From contig RPFO01000080.1 of assembly GCA_009746045.1 (NCBI GenBank), positions 4,813,556 to 4,877,555 of the forward strand: DNA of 64,000 bases. The letters are read 5' to 3'. Positions 48,201-56,843 of the stretch are shown here, piece by piece (the first letter of the stretch is position 1; each line of letters begins with the position of its first letter). A model generated the notes under the pieces. The model was not told the DNA's origin. It did not search any database and worked only from the letters and a program-made list of their open reading frames with translations. This stretch comes from Mesostigma viride. Lineage: Eukaryota; Streptophyta; Mesostigmatophyceae; Mesostigmatales; Mesostigmataceae. A program made the translations under genes and the position numbers.

Positions 48201-50534
48201 CTAATTAATAGCCACCGACCCTTATAAACAACCGGGTCATCCAAGGAAAATTCGGGCGAACAGGAAACCCTTTGTACAGATCGAATCAGTCAGCCCATGT
48301 CGCAGACAGCCTTCCACATCCAGGCCAAGGCATAGCGGCCCTATCTTTCCCGCATGCGTTAATTAAACTATATTCAGAGAAAACCGATTCCTCATTACCG
48401 TTCAGGTGGGCGTCAGGTTTGCTCCGTGAAGGCGCTGTCTTGCCACAATGCCAGCCCTATGGTCAATTAAACACAAGGTCTCGTTTTTATTGCACATGGT
48501 TCACGATGCCCTTGCCCCCAGGTGCGCGTCCGCTACGTGAACGAGGCGGAATGTGTGGTGGCAATATTAGTATACATATATATAGTATACGCTAGGGCCT
48601 TGGTCTACTATACAAACGAAGAGGCTGAAAGCTTACGTTCGCTACTCCTGCCCTACCTTACTGTGCCCGGCCTTGAACCCCCCCAGGTCCGCATCCGCTA
48701 CGTGAACGAGCTGGGCGCGGAGGAGGCCGGCGTGGATGGCGGCGGCCTGTTCAAGGAGTTCCTCGAGCTGCTCTGCAAGGCCGCGTTCGACCCGCAGCAT
48801 GGGCTGTTCCGCGTCACGTCCGACAACATGCTGTACCCGAACCCGGCATCCCATCTGGTGTATCCCGACCATGCAAAGTACTTCACGTTTCTCGGGCGCA
48901 TCCTCGGCAAGGTGAGCAGTCGCGTTGTTTGATTAGTAAGCTTTATATAATCTTAGGTTGTGTCCTAGTCCCGCCTGGTGTACGCGGACAATGCAGATTA
49001 CCGTTCACCTTCCTTGGGCGCATCCTGGGCAAGGTGAGGAGCAGCGCTGCTTGATTAGTAAGCTCTTTTTCATCTTAGTTAGGATCTTGCTCCCACAAGG
49101 TGTATGCGGACTACGCAAGGTACCTGTCACCCTCCCTGGGTGCATCCTGGGCAAGGTGAGGGCTGGCTTGGTTAATGTATTCGGCGCAGTTTTAGCTTGG
49201 TGGCTGACTATGACTAGCGAGGCGCAGGTTCGGCAAGCTGGAGTTCCCCTTTTGTGAAATGCATCCTCATCATTTTCATACCTCATCAGCCCTTCCCTAA
49301 TAACAGTCCCACCCTGTGCAGTCCCCCTTAATTCCCTAAACACGTACATCCGTTGCCCTGGATTCTTTCCCAACAGGCCATGTACGAGGGCATACTGGTG
49401 GAGCTCCCCTTTGCCAAGTTCTTCCTGAGCAAGCTGCTCGGCAAGCTCAACTCGCTGTCCGACCTCGCGTCGCTCGACCCCGAGCTCTACCGCAACCTGC
49501 TCTTTGTCAAGAGCTATTCGGGCGACGTCTCCGACCTGGGGCTTTTCTTCGTGGACGACCGCGATGAGTTTGGGTCCCACCAGGAGGTGGAGCTGGTCCG
49601 GGGGGGAGCCAACATCGCAGTCAACAACGACAACCGGTGAGTTTAAAGGAGACCATTATGAGTGGTGGCTATCTCCTTTGATATCCTTTTTTAAAAATAT
49701 CCTTTGTGTTGTTTGGAGGACCATCTGCCTTGACTAGGTTGTTGGCGGCATGCGGGTTTGTAGGTGGACCATGACAACTGGTGTGTCTATGAAGGGGAAC
49801 GTATCCCTCCCAGGGTCCCTCCCCCCCCGCCCCCCCACACATTCTCTCTTTTCTGCGGCATATCCCGCCACCCCTCAGTTGAAATGAAGGGTCTCATATA
49901 TCAATATAACTAAATGAGAGGGCTCCTGTCTGATGCCCCCGTCACCCTCTCACCCTGTCTTCCCTGCAGCTTTGAGTACATCGTGCGCAAGGCTGACTAC
50001 AAGCTCAACCAGCAGATCAAGCTCCAGTCGGCCGCCTTCCTCCACGGTCTAACGAGCATGATCGAGCCGTCGTGGCTGCGCATGTTCGACGAGGAGGAGC
50101 TCCACGCGATGATCTCCGGGACGGACGAGGCGCTGGATGTCGAGGACATGCGGGCCCATGCGGTATACGCAGGGGGCTACAGCGCAGGCCACCCCGTGAT
50201 GCGGTCCTTCTGGGACGTCGTGCAGGAGATGTCGCCGCAGCAGCAGCGGGCGCTGCTCAAGTTCTCGACCGCGTGTTCACGGCCGCCGCTGCTCGGATTC
50301 CGGTACTTGGAGCCCAAGTTTTGTATACAGAGGGTTGGGGGCGAGGGCGGCGGGGGCAGCGGGGACATGATGGATGACGACGAGAGCCAGGCGGCCGCGC
50401 AGGGCACGGACCGGCTCCCGACGGCGTCGACGTGCATGAACTTGTTGAAACTGCCGCCGTATCGGAGCAAGAGGACGATCCGGGAGAAGCTGTTGTATGC
50501 CATCAGCGCGGGGGCAGGGTTTGACCTCAGCTAG
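36224..50534 (+). CDS. UPL6: HECT-type E3 ubiquitin ligase of the UPL6 / UBE3C family, 12 exons
   Basis: Exons: 36224-36385, 37624-37721, 38574-38809, 40176-40452, 40941-41139, 41383-41715, 42057-43810, 44545-44681, 46247-46656, 48687-48911, 49377-49636, 49970-50534. Every intron is GT-AG and all phases agree, giving 4,656 coding bases (1,551 residues). Exon 1 starts '[19 protein letters not shown]', the signature start of UPL6/UBE3C. Exons 1-2 join at an IQ motif ([10 protein letters not shown]). Exons 9-12 encode the HECT domain, with '[19 protein letters not shown]', '[14 protein letters not shown]' at the end, and the catalytic cysteine in '[12 protein letters not shown]' (codon 50,433-50,435). 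The enzyme takes ubiquitin from an E2 onto this cysteine; UBE3C/Hul5 act at the proteasome. Plant UPL6 has about 1,030 residues; the excess lies mostly in the low-complexity exon 7. The gene symbol is by family resemblance. Confidence 0.92.
37558..37623 (+). repeat. 29 bp direct duplication ending at the exon 2 acceptor
   Basis: GGTGACCAACCGTTCTGYTG followed by GTCT occurs twice in tandem directly before the acceptor of exon 2 (AG at 37,622-37,623). Confidence 0.8.
38412..38460 (-). mobile_element. 49 bp retroposon tail inserted in intron 2, with 12 bp target duplication
   Basis: GTGTGGCATCAT flanks the insertion at 38,400-38,411 and 38,461-38,472. The insert is a TTAATTAA-type tail followed by AAGCACGTGACTGCTTATTGA, i.e. 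little more than the tail and terminal hairpin of the CACGTGAC retroposon family seen at 51,817 and 52,672. Confidence 0.85.
38922..39382 (+). repeat. Compound array in intron 3: poly-C, (CCAA)n and (GATGGGC)n
   Basis: A C run at about 38,922-38,943, then (CCAA)n at 38,953-39,169, a 34 bp spacer, then a 7 bp unit (GATGGGC)n at 39,204-39,382 with one GATGGGG variant. All lie within intron 3 (38,810-40,175) of the HECT gene. The translated frames are artefacts. Confidence 0.95.
40430..40665 (+). repeat. Repeated decayed copies of the exon 4 end and donor
   Basis: Exon 4 ends GTGGACCACCG and is followed by the donor GTGAGG. In the next 200 bases are GTGGGTCACCG-GTAGGG, TTCTGGACCG-GTGAGG, GTGGGCCACAAG-TGAGG and GTGGACCACCG-GGGGGC, each with traces of the GCATTTGTTCG that follows the true donor. 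Confidence 0.7.
42057..43810 (+). other. Exon 7: expanded low-complexity region of the HECT ligase
   Basis: The exon encodes about 585 residues. The edges match the family: the '[17 protein letters not shown]'-like part near 42,310-42,350 and '[11 protein letters not shown]' at the end. Between them are long Ser/Thr, Gly/Ala and Asp/Gly stretches with no counterpart that I recall in UPL6. The reading frame is open throughout despite the repeats, which supports its being translated. Further small introns inside it cannot be excluded. Confidence 0.65.
44215..44770 (+). repeat. Duplicated edges of exon 8
   Basis: The exon 8 start with its acceptor, TGCAG-CCACCTGCTGGT, occurs at 44,214-44,231 and 44,466-44,483 before the true one at 44,540-44,557. 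The two upstream copies continue with similarity for about 25 more bases (GGGCAATGGGGAGT / GGGACAATGATGAGTT against GTGGATGACGACGAGTT). The exon end with donor, GCAGGAGGCGAGGCCAG-GTGAGG, is repeated at about 44,745-44,767. Confidence 0.88.
45295..46105 (+). repeat. 33-35 bp minisatellite in intron 8
   Basis: About 25 copies of a unit containing AGCATGGTGCCAT, then either TAAGTATCATAGTAATGATCT or the shorter GGTATCATAGTAATAATCT form. The two forms alternate irregularly, giving a higher-order pattern of about 68 bp. There are no unique spacers, so it is not a CRISPR array. Confidence 0.95.
46118..46235 (+). repeat. Three tandem ~36 bp copies before the exon 9 acceptor
   Basis: AGTTTCATAAATACAG followed by TGGCGATGCTTTG occurs three times with changes, the last ending about 10 bases before the acceptor region of exon 9. 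Confidence 0.8.
46640..46712 (+). repeat. Duplicated exon 9 end and donor
   Basis: GAAGGGACTG-GTGAGTGGCC at the true junction (donor 46,657) is followed by TTTTGAAGGGACTG-GTGAATGGCC at about 46,671-46,695 and a third partial TTTTGAAGGG at 46,709. Confidence 0.85.
46939..46960 (+). repeat. Poly-G run in intron 9
   Basis: About twenty consecutive G residues. Length is unreliable in any assembly. Confidence 0.9.
47525..48710 (+). repeat. Ladder of partial copies of the exon 10 start with acceptors
   Basis: The true exon 10 begins CAG-GTCCGCATCCGCTACGTG at 48,687. Copies of the acceptor and following bases occur at 47,532 (GTGCGCATCTGCTACAT), 47,619 (GTGCGCATCCGCTACGTGAA) and 48,522 (GTGCGCGTCCGCTACGTGAA). 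Each is preceded by a pyrimidine tract and AG. A weaker one is at 41,919 in intron 6 (GTGCGCGTCATCTACCGC). The copy at 48,522 is in frame with the true exon with no stop between. Confidence 0.88.
48855..49156 (+). repeat. ~121 bp tandem triplication of the exon 10 end plus donor and intron start
   Basis: The last 57 coding bases of exon 10 (from CTGGTGTATCCCGACCATGC to GGCAAG-GTGAGC) and the first 65 intron bases (with TTGATTAGTAAGCT and ATCTTAG) recur at about 48,975-49,095 and again at 49,097-49,156. The copies have drifted by substitutions and lost the frame. Confidence 0.9.
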
Positions 50535-51780
50535 CCGAGCTAGATGTAAGTCTGGAGAAACCACACCGTCACCCATTGTGCTTCGTCACAGATGTCACGT
50601 CGGTCAATGCTTTAGGGAGCTATTAATTAATTAATTCACTAATTAATTAGTTAATTAAGAACACATCTCTGTGGGGAGTGCTGGATATGCAACACATATC
50701 CTTGAGAGGGGGCATATGGTTTTTAATGCATTCCGGGAGCCCTACAACCGGCTGCGTCACTGTCTATTAATTAATTACAAACTGCAGGTGAGGGATTAAA
50801 TAATTAACTAATTATTAATTAATTTTTACTGACTAGGTTGTCCCCAGTTTACAAATTAACAAAATTAACAAATTAACGCCGGCGGACTACCTGCGGACTG
50901 CTCGACGCGGAGTCGCCGGGCTACAAGTTCCGTACTTTACCAAACTCAGCCTTAGAGGCCGCCGCACCAATTTTTACTTCTTTCCGTCACATGGCTTGCG
51001 TTGGGTTCATCGACGAGCATCGACGCTCATCGACGGTGCAATCTGACGGCGGAGAATAAGTTCGCCACAGCATAGCGCGACGCAAGGGCTAAGATCCGAC
51101 AAGGTGACATGCAAAGCTTTATACCGCATCGCTAACCGGAAATTCCGTCCAACACCGTCGTACAGTACTGCCAGTCGACCGCACCTCTGCCTCTTAACCG
51201 TCGAATGCGCAATCGATCTAGAAAGTAGAAACGTCCCCGCGACACTTCCGCGATTTCAGTACTTTCCGTCACCCTTGACAGTTTTCGTACAATACTACAA
51301 ATTTACGCCAATAGAAACTCGCCTCCATACATATATCTCGATAGAGGCGTGCGTCTTATTTAATTTCAAGGTAACTTACCTCTTAATTAATCTCGCCCCC
51401 CCGTTGTAACACCGTCCCCCCGTTGTAACACCGTCCCCCCGTTGTAACACCGTCCCCCCCCCCCATAAATGCGTCCCCCCCCCGTTGTAACACCGTCCCC
51501 CCCCACGTACAGTACTTTCAACCGCAGCTATGCCTTTTAACCGTCGAATGCGCAATCGATCTAGAAAGTATCCGCGATTTCAGTACATGCCGTCACCCTT
51601 GACAGTTGTCGCACAATAGTACAAATTAACGCCAATAGAAACTTGCCTCCAAACATATATCTCGATAGAGGTATGCGTCTTATTTAATTTCAAGGTACCT
51701 CTTAATTAATCTCGGCCCCCGCCTTCCACTAATTTGCTAATTTGCTAAATTTGCTAAAAAAGAGCCAATTTTACCCCGAC
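50535..51780. other. Intergenic stretch after the HECT gene, AT-rich with a 220 bp direct duplication
   Basis: TTAATTAA-rich patches lie at 50,622-50,660 and 50,790-50,825. A segment at about 51,160-51,400 is repeated at about 51,505-51,718 (shared blocks TCGAATGCGCAATCGATCTA and CATATATCTCGATAGAGG). Between them are about four copies of CGTCCCCCCGTTGTAACAC at 51,404-51,500. No gene is supported. Confidence 0.7.
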
Positions 51781-51905
51781 TAATTAATTAATTAATTAAT
51801 TAATTAATTAATTAATAGACACGTGACTGCGTCACGCGAGCATAAGTCCTCCTGAAGTGCAGGAGGGCAACATGGGATGGAATGGATTATGCGAGAGCTA
51901 TATAG
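51780..51905 (-). mobile_element. Retroposon 3' end of the CACGTGAC-hairpin family
   Basis: A (TTAA)n tail at 51,780-51,816 is followed on the plus strand by TAGACACGTGACTGCGTCACGC, the inverse of a 3' hairpin. It then continues as GAGCATAAGTCCTC to about 51,905. The same sequence is at 52,672 and, with an ATCA-type tail, at 30,352. Confidence 0.65.
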
Positions 51906-52120
51906 TTTCTAGTTACAGGGTTGTGGGCACCACCGCCCGAATCGCTAAATGAATGCCGAACTGGGTCACGCGTGGAGCCCCCAAAGACTTGGGGGTGGTC
52001 TCCTTCATCACTGCTTGCCATCTATCCTTGCGAGCCATCTGCCTCCATATTACAGACAACCAGGAGGCTGCGCGGGTGTGAGCCCATCGCGTCTAGGGTA
52101 GCACATGTCCATGCCTAGCC

Positions 52121-52402
52121 TAGTTCTAGTACAGCCATGCTACGCCCTGGCTATGTTCAGATTACTTGCCCACGCTCCTTGCTATGACATGCTCACATGG
52201 GTCTTATTGCACCCACAGTTTGCCGGATCGTTAGCCTGTCCTTTTAGCTAGCCGCGCCCGATCGCAGCTGTGGCATGCCTTTGGCATGAAGGAGACTGGG
52301 GGTCTCTGCCCTTTCTCCTGTAGTGCACACACAGGGATTAAAAGCACTTCGGTGCTCCGTGACTCCCCAACGGGAGCACGAGTTTAATTAATTAATTAAT
52401 TA
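52121..52402 (+). mobile_element. (TTAA)-tailed retroposon, copy B, inserted in a LINE
   Basis: ATGCCTAGCC is duplicated at 52,111-52,120 and 52,403-52,412. The 282 bp insert ends with hairpin CTCCCCAACGGGAG, GCACGAGTTTAATTAA and a TTAA tail. On both sides the sequence is a minus-strand LINE C-terminal region (compare 34,255-34,300 inverted), so the retroposon entered an older LINE copy. It has no reading frame and is mobilised in trans if at all. Confidence 0.9.
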
Positions 52403-52419
52403 ATGCCTAGCCTATCACG

Positions 52420-54065
52420 AAAAGTCCACGGGTGGCGGCCCTGCCGCGCGCGGCCTGGGGCACGCCAGGTGAGGACAGAGCATCCAGGCTGGGCGGGCTT
52501 GGTGCCAGCTAGTCTATCTGATGCGTCTACCTGATCTGTGCGGGCCAGGTGCCCGGCTAGGCCCAGGCGCCTGTGCCTAAGAACGTGGGAAACATTAATT
52601 AATTAATTAATTAATTAATTAATTAATTAATTAATTAATTAATTAATTAATTAATTAATTAATTAATTAATAGACACGTGACTGCGTCACGTGAGCATAA
52701 GTCCTCAGTGGGAGTGGGAAACATAGGGCGAATCAGCGTACAAATCCTCACGACTAATGTGCAAACCAAAGGGAATACTAAGGGCCTTGCGCAGCACTGA
52801 TCTCGGTGACGTTGCCGTCGAGTTGTTTCTCCAGCTCCTGCATCAGTGTCCAGGTCTCGGCGCTGTACATAGGTCAGGATCGTCAGAATGACGACGTACC
52901 TTGAAGACTGTCACGCTTGATGATCCGGGGTAGGGCGGGTTGCTCCACCAGCGGCGGTGGTCATGGCCGGAGTTGCATGCGCCCACGCGCCATGTGGGCC
53001 TATTATCGATCCGTGTCGTCAGGTCGTCCTCGCAGTCGGGAAGCCAACTTCCGAGCAACTAGCTTGAAGCGCGCCTGAAGTAGCCAGCCCGGGTAACTAT
53101 TGACCTTGGTGTCGTCTAAGAGGCCCGGAGTGGGGGGGCTGGGGGCGGGGGCCCGGCTAGGCCGAGAGTGCCCGGCAGGGCCTCGATCCGTTTTGGGGCT
53201 GATTTCTAGAGCAACAGCCCGAGCCTGGAGCGCCAAACAGTCCAGCCAAAGTTCCGGACAGACTCCGGCTTCTCAATGAGCGTGATGTCGTCAGCATAAA
53301 TGAGGTCTGACACTTAGTAAATTCTGCCTGTTGGTCGGCCCCCCTTCCCCAAGCTCGTTCGTGATCACTAGGCCAGGGGCACGGCCAGCAATGCTAGCAA
53401 AGCGCGGCGGCACGTCAGTGCCTGACGCATAACATAATCCACTACAATAATAATTACAGGTACGGCAACAGCTAGGACGCAACCGGCTGCCAGACGCCGG
53501 TCTGCAGTGGACATGGCGGGGTAAAGCCATGTTGAGAGCGCACCGAAGTGGTCGACCCCTCATACAGCATGCGGATGACAGTCATCAGGGGAGTGGGGAC
53601 GCGAGCGCGAGCATGAACGACAGCCCATGCATAGAGCGGCCCAGAGGACAGAATCAAAAGCCTTGATGAAGTCGATGATCGAAGCTATCAGGATCAATGG
53701 CGGGAAACTCACCAGGATGCAGGAAAGCGATTTCCTCGATCGGAGAGGCGCCGCCCGCGCGACGAAGATGGGCCACATGACGGTGCTGCGCCCGGCCCAG
53801 GACAAAAGCCCATTTGACTCAGTCCCCGATTAAGGTGACGGTCGCGATCTCGAGCAGAAAGAAGGCGGTTGAGGATATCATGCGCATGAACAACTTGAGT
53901 GCGGTGCTCTGGATGCGCAGACTCCTCGGTAGTTGGCGGGGTCGTCAGGGGAACCTTTGTCTTTGTACAGCATCATACGGTAGCTGTGCTGCCACTCAGG
54001 AATCCGGGCGGCACGTCGGCAAGCAGGATGCGGTTGCAGACGTCAAACAGGTGCGCTTAACAACT
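52420..54065 (-). pseudogene. LINE reverse transcriptase fragment, minus strand, broken by insertions
   Basis: Read on the minus strand it gives RT pieces in order. First is an 'FDVCNRILLADVPP'-like and 'ANYRGVC'-like segment at about 54,045-53,885, then 'DFIKAFDSVLWAALC' near 53,660. These are followed by a 'GVWQ/CVLS' region at 53,500-53,440, 'EISPKT' near 53,200 and a 'DDTDR'/'AETWT' part at 53,000-52,840. The C-terminal 'GHLARTDQVD' part lies at 52,590-52,440. Stops and shifts are frequent. It is the same family as 33,350-34,320. Two retroposons have inserted into it (52,121-52,402 in its downstream continuation and 52,596-52,713). Confidence 0.8.
52596..52713 (-). mobile_element. Short retroposon (tail plus hairpin) inserted in the LINE, 11 bp target duplication
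   Basis: GTGGGAAACAT occurs at 52,585-52,595 and 52,714-52,724. The insert is a (TTAA)n tail of about 75 bp and only about 43 bp of body, including the near-perfect hairpin CACGTGAC-GCA-GTCACGTG. The empty site is preserved in the related LINE at 34,085-34,100. Confidence 0.92.
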
Positions 54066-54077
54066 GCATCAATGCTC

Positions 54078-54530
54078 AAGTATTAAATTAAATTAAATTA
54101 AATTATAACATGACTCCGTGGGGAGATCATCTAGCACATATTAATTAATTAAACTCGTGCTCGATCCCGTTGGGGAGTCACGGAGCACCGAAGTGCTTTT
54201 AATCCCTGCATGTGCACAACAGGAAGAAAGGCCCGGCAGAGACCCCCTTAATTTCTCCTTCATGCCAGAGGCATGCCACAGCAGCAATCAGACACGCCAT
54301 AGACGATCCGGCAAGTGCTGTGGATGCAATAAGACCCATGTGAGCATATCATCAGTAACAAGTAGCGTGGGCAAGTAAACTGATCGCCAGGATGTAGCAT
54401 GGCTGTACAAGGGCTAAGCTGAGGCTAGGGCTGGTAGCACATATTCCTTGCTGGATGGATGGAGGTGGGCGAAGCCGTGAAACCTAACTAAGCTAACTCT
54501 AAGCTAATCCATATCCATCCATCCATCCAA
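54078..54530 (-). mobile_element. LINE 3'-end fragment with (TTTAA)n tail, split by a retroposon
   Basis: On the minus strand this is a LINE 3' untranslated region like 32,930-33,062: a GATTAG...GGTTAG segment, CATCCATCCA, GCAAGGAATATGTGCTA, the hairpin CTCCCCACGGAG and ATGTTATAATTTAA with repeats at 54,078-54,106. The retroposon at 54,143-54,434 interrupts it. Confidence 0.75.
54143..54434 (-). mobile_element. (TTAA)-tailed retroposon, copy C, with 11 bp target duplication
   Basis: TAGCACATATT is duplicated at 54,132-54,142 and 54,435-54,445. The insert, read on the minus strand, starts ACCAGCCCTAGCCTCAGC, continues TTGTACAGCCATGCTACATC, and ends with the CTCCCC...GGG hairpin and a TTAATTAA tail. 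At about 290 bp it may be the full-length unit. I do not see a clear tRNA-type promoter in it. Confidence 0.9.
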
Positions 54531-56160
54531 TGTCCATCTATCCATCCATAAATGACAAAAAATGGCTGACGGCGATACAGTGCTGACGGCGGATCGAGTT
54601 CAGATCGATCTTTTGCGTCGATGAGCCCCACCAAATTGAATCCGCCATGCAGCTCACTTGCATTCGATGCGCCTTCGAAGACGCACTCGCCAGTATACTG
54701 ATCGGTTACGGCTGAAACGCAGTATTGGAAAAGTTACGCACGTGACAAGCAGCTATGACGACTCCGACAGCCAAACGAGCTAGGGCTGGAAAAGGGTCTG
54801 GAAAAGCTTCCCAGCGCATTGCATTACCGAAAGCCAGGCCTTGACCCCCAAGACGTCCGGCTTTCAAGTTGGAGTGTACCCCCGCGGCATCTAGCAATGC
54901 CGACTAGTTTCAAGTGCGCACCAGTCAAAGTAGTTACCCTTCGCACAAACTCCAGCCACACATTTTCGTAACCGCCCTTTTGGCACCGCAGGAACTATTC
55001 TGTCTGATTCGGCCAGATTTCATCCAAGGAATCGGAAAGGAAAAACGGTGGAATCAGAAAAGGAAAACGGTGGAATCATTTTCAGCCTGAACTAGTACAA
55101 CACTATCGTCCGTTCAAGTCCGGCCTCACGGCCCATGCGACGCCATGTCGACCCGCCCATGCTTAGCCCTTTTTGCGCTAGACTAAAGAAAAATGGTCCC
55201 GTTGCCTAAGCAAAAAAATGCACCGCAGCACCTGCTAGCCATGGTAAATTTGCTAGCGATGGCAGTCTGGGAAACTTACTAACCAAACGGCGAATCAATC
55301 CAATCTCACGTTCAAAATGCCGCTTCCGTAGACATGTGTCGACTACTTTGTTTATGCGTGTGATTCAAACAAGCCAATTGTGAATTCCAGATTAGGAGTT
55401 AAGGTTTATGGCTGGCAGGACTGATATATTGCATGACGACACACCCTTTTTTGGCTTGAGACAGAAAGCTGTATATAAATTTCTTACATGAGATGTTTGT
55501 CATGTTCATTTTGATTTTAACGCACAGCCCCCCATTCAGCATGTCGAATGGCATGCGCATGTGCTGGCCGGCAGCCACTGCCATGTCGCCGGATCAGACT
55601 GGCGTACAAACCACACAATCTTCTTGTTCACGCATGCTAACCACAACCATCGGTAAGCCGACGTTGTGCAGGAATTTTTTTTCATATGCCTTGGTTTAAT
55701 AGTGGACGCTGCATCCCTGATTCGGCCGTGAAGCTTGTTGTCAGCTAGACGTTAGCAGCTGAGTGCCGGGCCGCCCTATGTGGAATAACTTTCACATTGT
55801 CCATCGGCATTAAAAGTTGAAAATTCCCTCCGATCGACCATGCCATAACAGGAAAATGCCATCATCTGTTGCAGTCCAGGCTTATATTTGCCACGATGTG
55901 GTGTGTGCCAGTTGTGCCACCTGTAATTTACATTACTAGGCTTGGTGTTCCTAGGGATTCCATTCATGGTGTTCCACTTAGTAGCCATACCAGCATGCCT
56001 TGCAGTTTTCACAATAGATAGCCTGCAGGCCATATCAAACCCAACTCCAAAGTTGTCCAGTAATGCATGTGGTACCAATGAACATTACCTTGTACAGTAA
56101 AATAAGTTATGATATTGGTTGATGTTGTGCGCCCGTGCTTTCAATTTGTTTCATAATCCA
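54531..56160. other. Non-coding stretch, no supported gene
   Basis: Short frames only. A CATC/ATCC-rich patch lies at 54,510-54,550. I see no domain, RNA gene or long repeat. Confidence 0.4.
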
Positions 56161-56162
56161 TG

Positions 56163-56748
56163 TGCCGTTCAGGCATGCACGTGTGAAACATCCAGGTATG
56201 CCTGTCATCTTCCCCCCCCGTATGATTCAATATCTCAGAGCCCAGATTGTTGTGGCACTGCGATGATGCATTATATAGCGTTGAAGAAAATGTGGGGCAG
56301 GTATTTGTGCAATTAACGTGCCATACGAACATTCCGGACGGTACATTCCGGTGATGTCGGGCAGTTGGGGGGTTCGCTTGGTCCCTTGGTTGCTTCCTCG
56401 CTTGGCTGCCACTGCGGGGGTGTAAGGACAGGTGCTCAAATGGAGAGACACTAGACGTGCATGCATGTTTGATGGATGGGTGGGTGGGTGGGTGGGTGGG
56501 CGGGTGGGTGGGTGGGTGGGTGGGTGGGTGGGCGGGCGGCGGGCGGGCGGGCGGGCGGGCGGGCGGGCGGGCGGGCGGCGGGCGGGCGGGCGGGCGGGCG
56601 GGCGGGCGGGTGGGTGGGTGGATGGGTGGGTGGGTGGGTGGGTGGGTGGGTGGGTGGGTGGGTGGGTGGGGGGGTGGGTGGGTGGGTGGGTGGGTGGGTG
56701 GGTGGGTGGGTGGGTGGGTGGGTGGGTGGGTGGGTGGGTGGGTGGGTG

Positions 56749-56843
<95 letters not shown>

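Larger units (their letters stand above)
46247..50534 (+). other. HECT catalytic domain, exons 9-12
   Basis: This interval encodes the complete HECT domain. The N-lobe includes '[20 protein letters not shown]', '[14 protein letters not shown]' and 'MLYPNP'. The C-lobe has '[12 protein letters not shown]', 'CSRPPLLGF' and the active-site Cys at 50,433-50,435. The terminal 'GFDLS' followed by TAG matches the family's usual C-terminus, so the end of the protein is secure. Confidence 0.95.
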
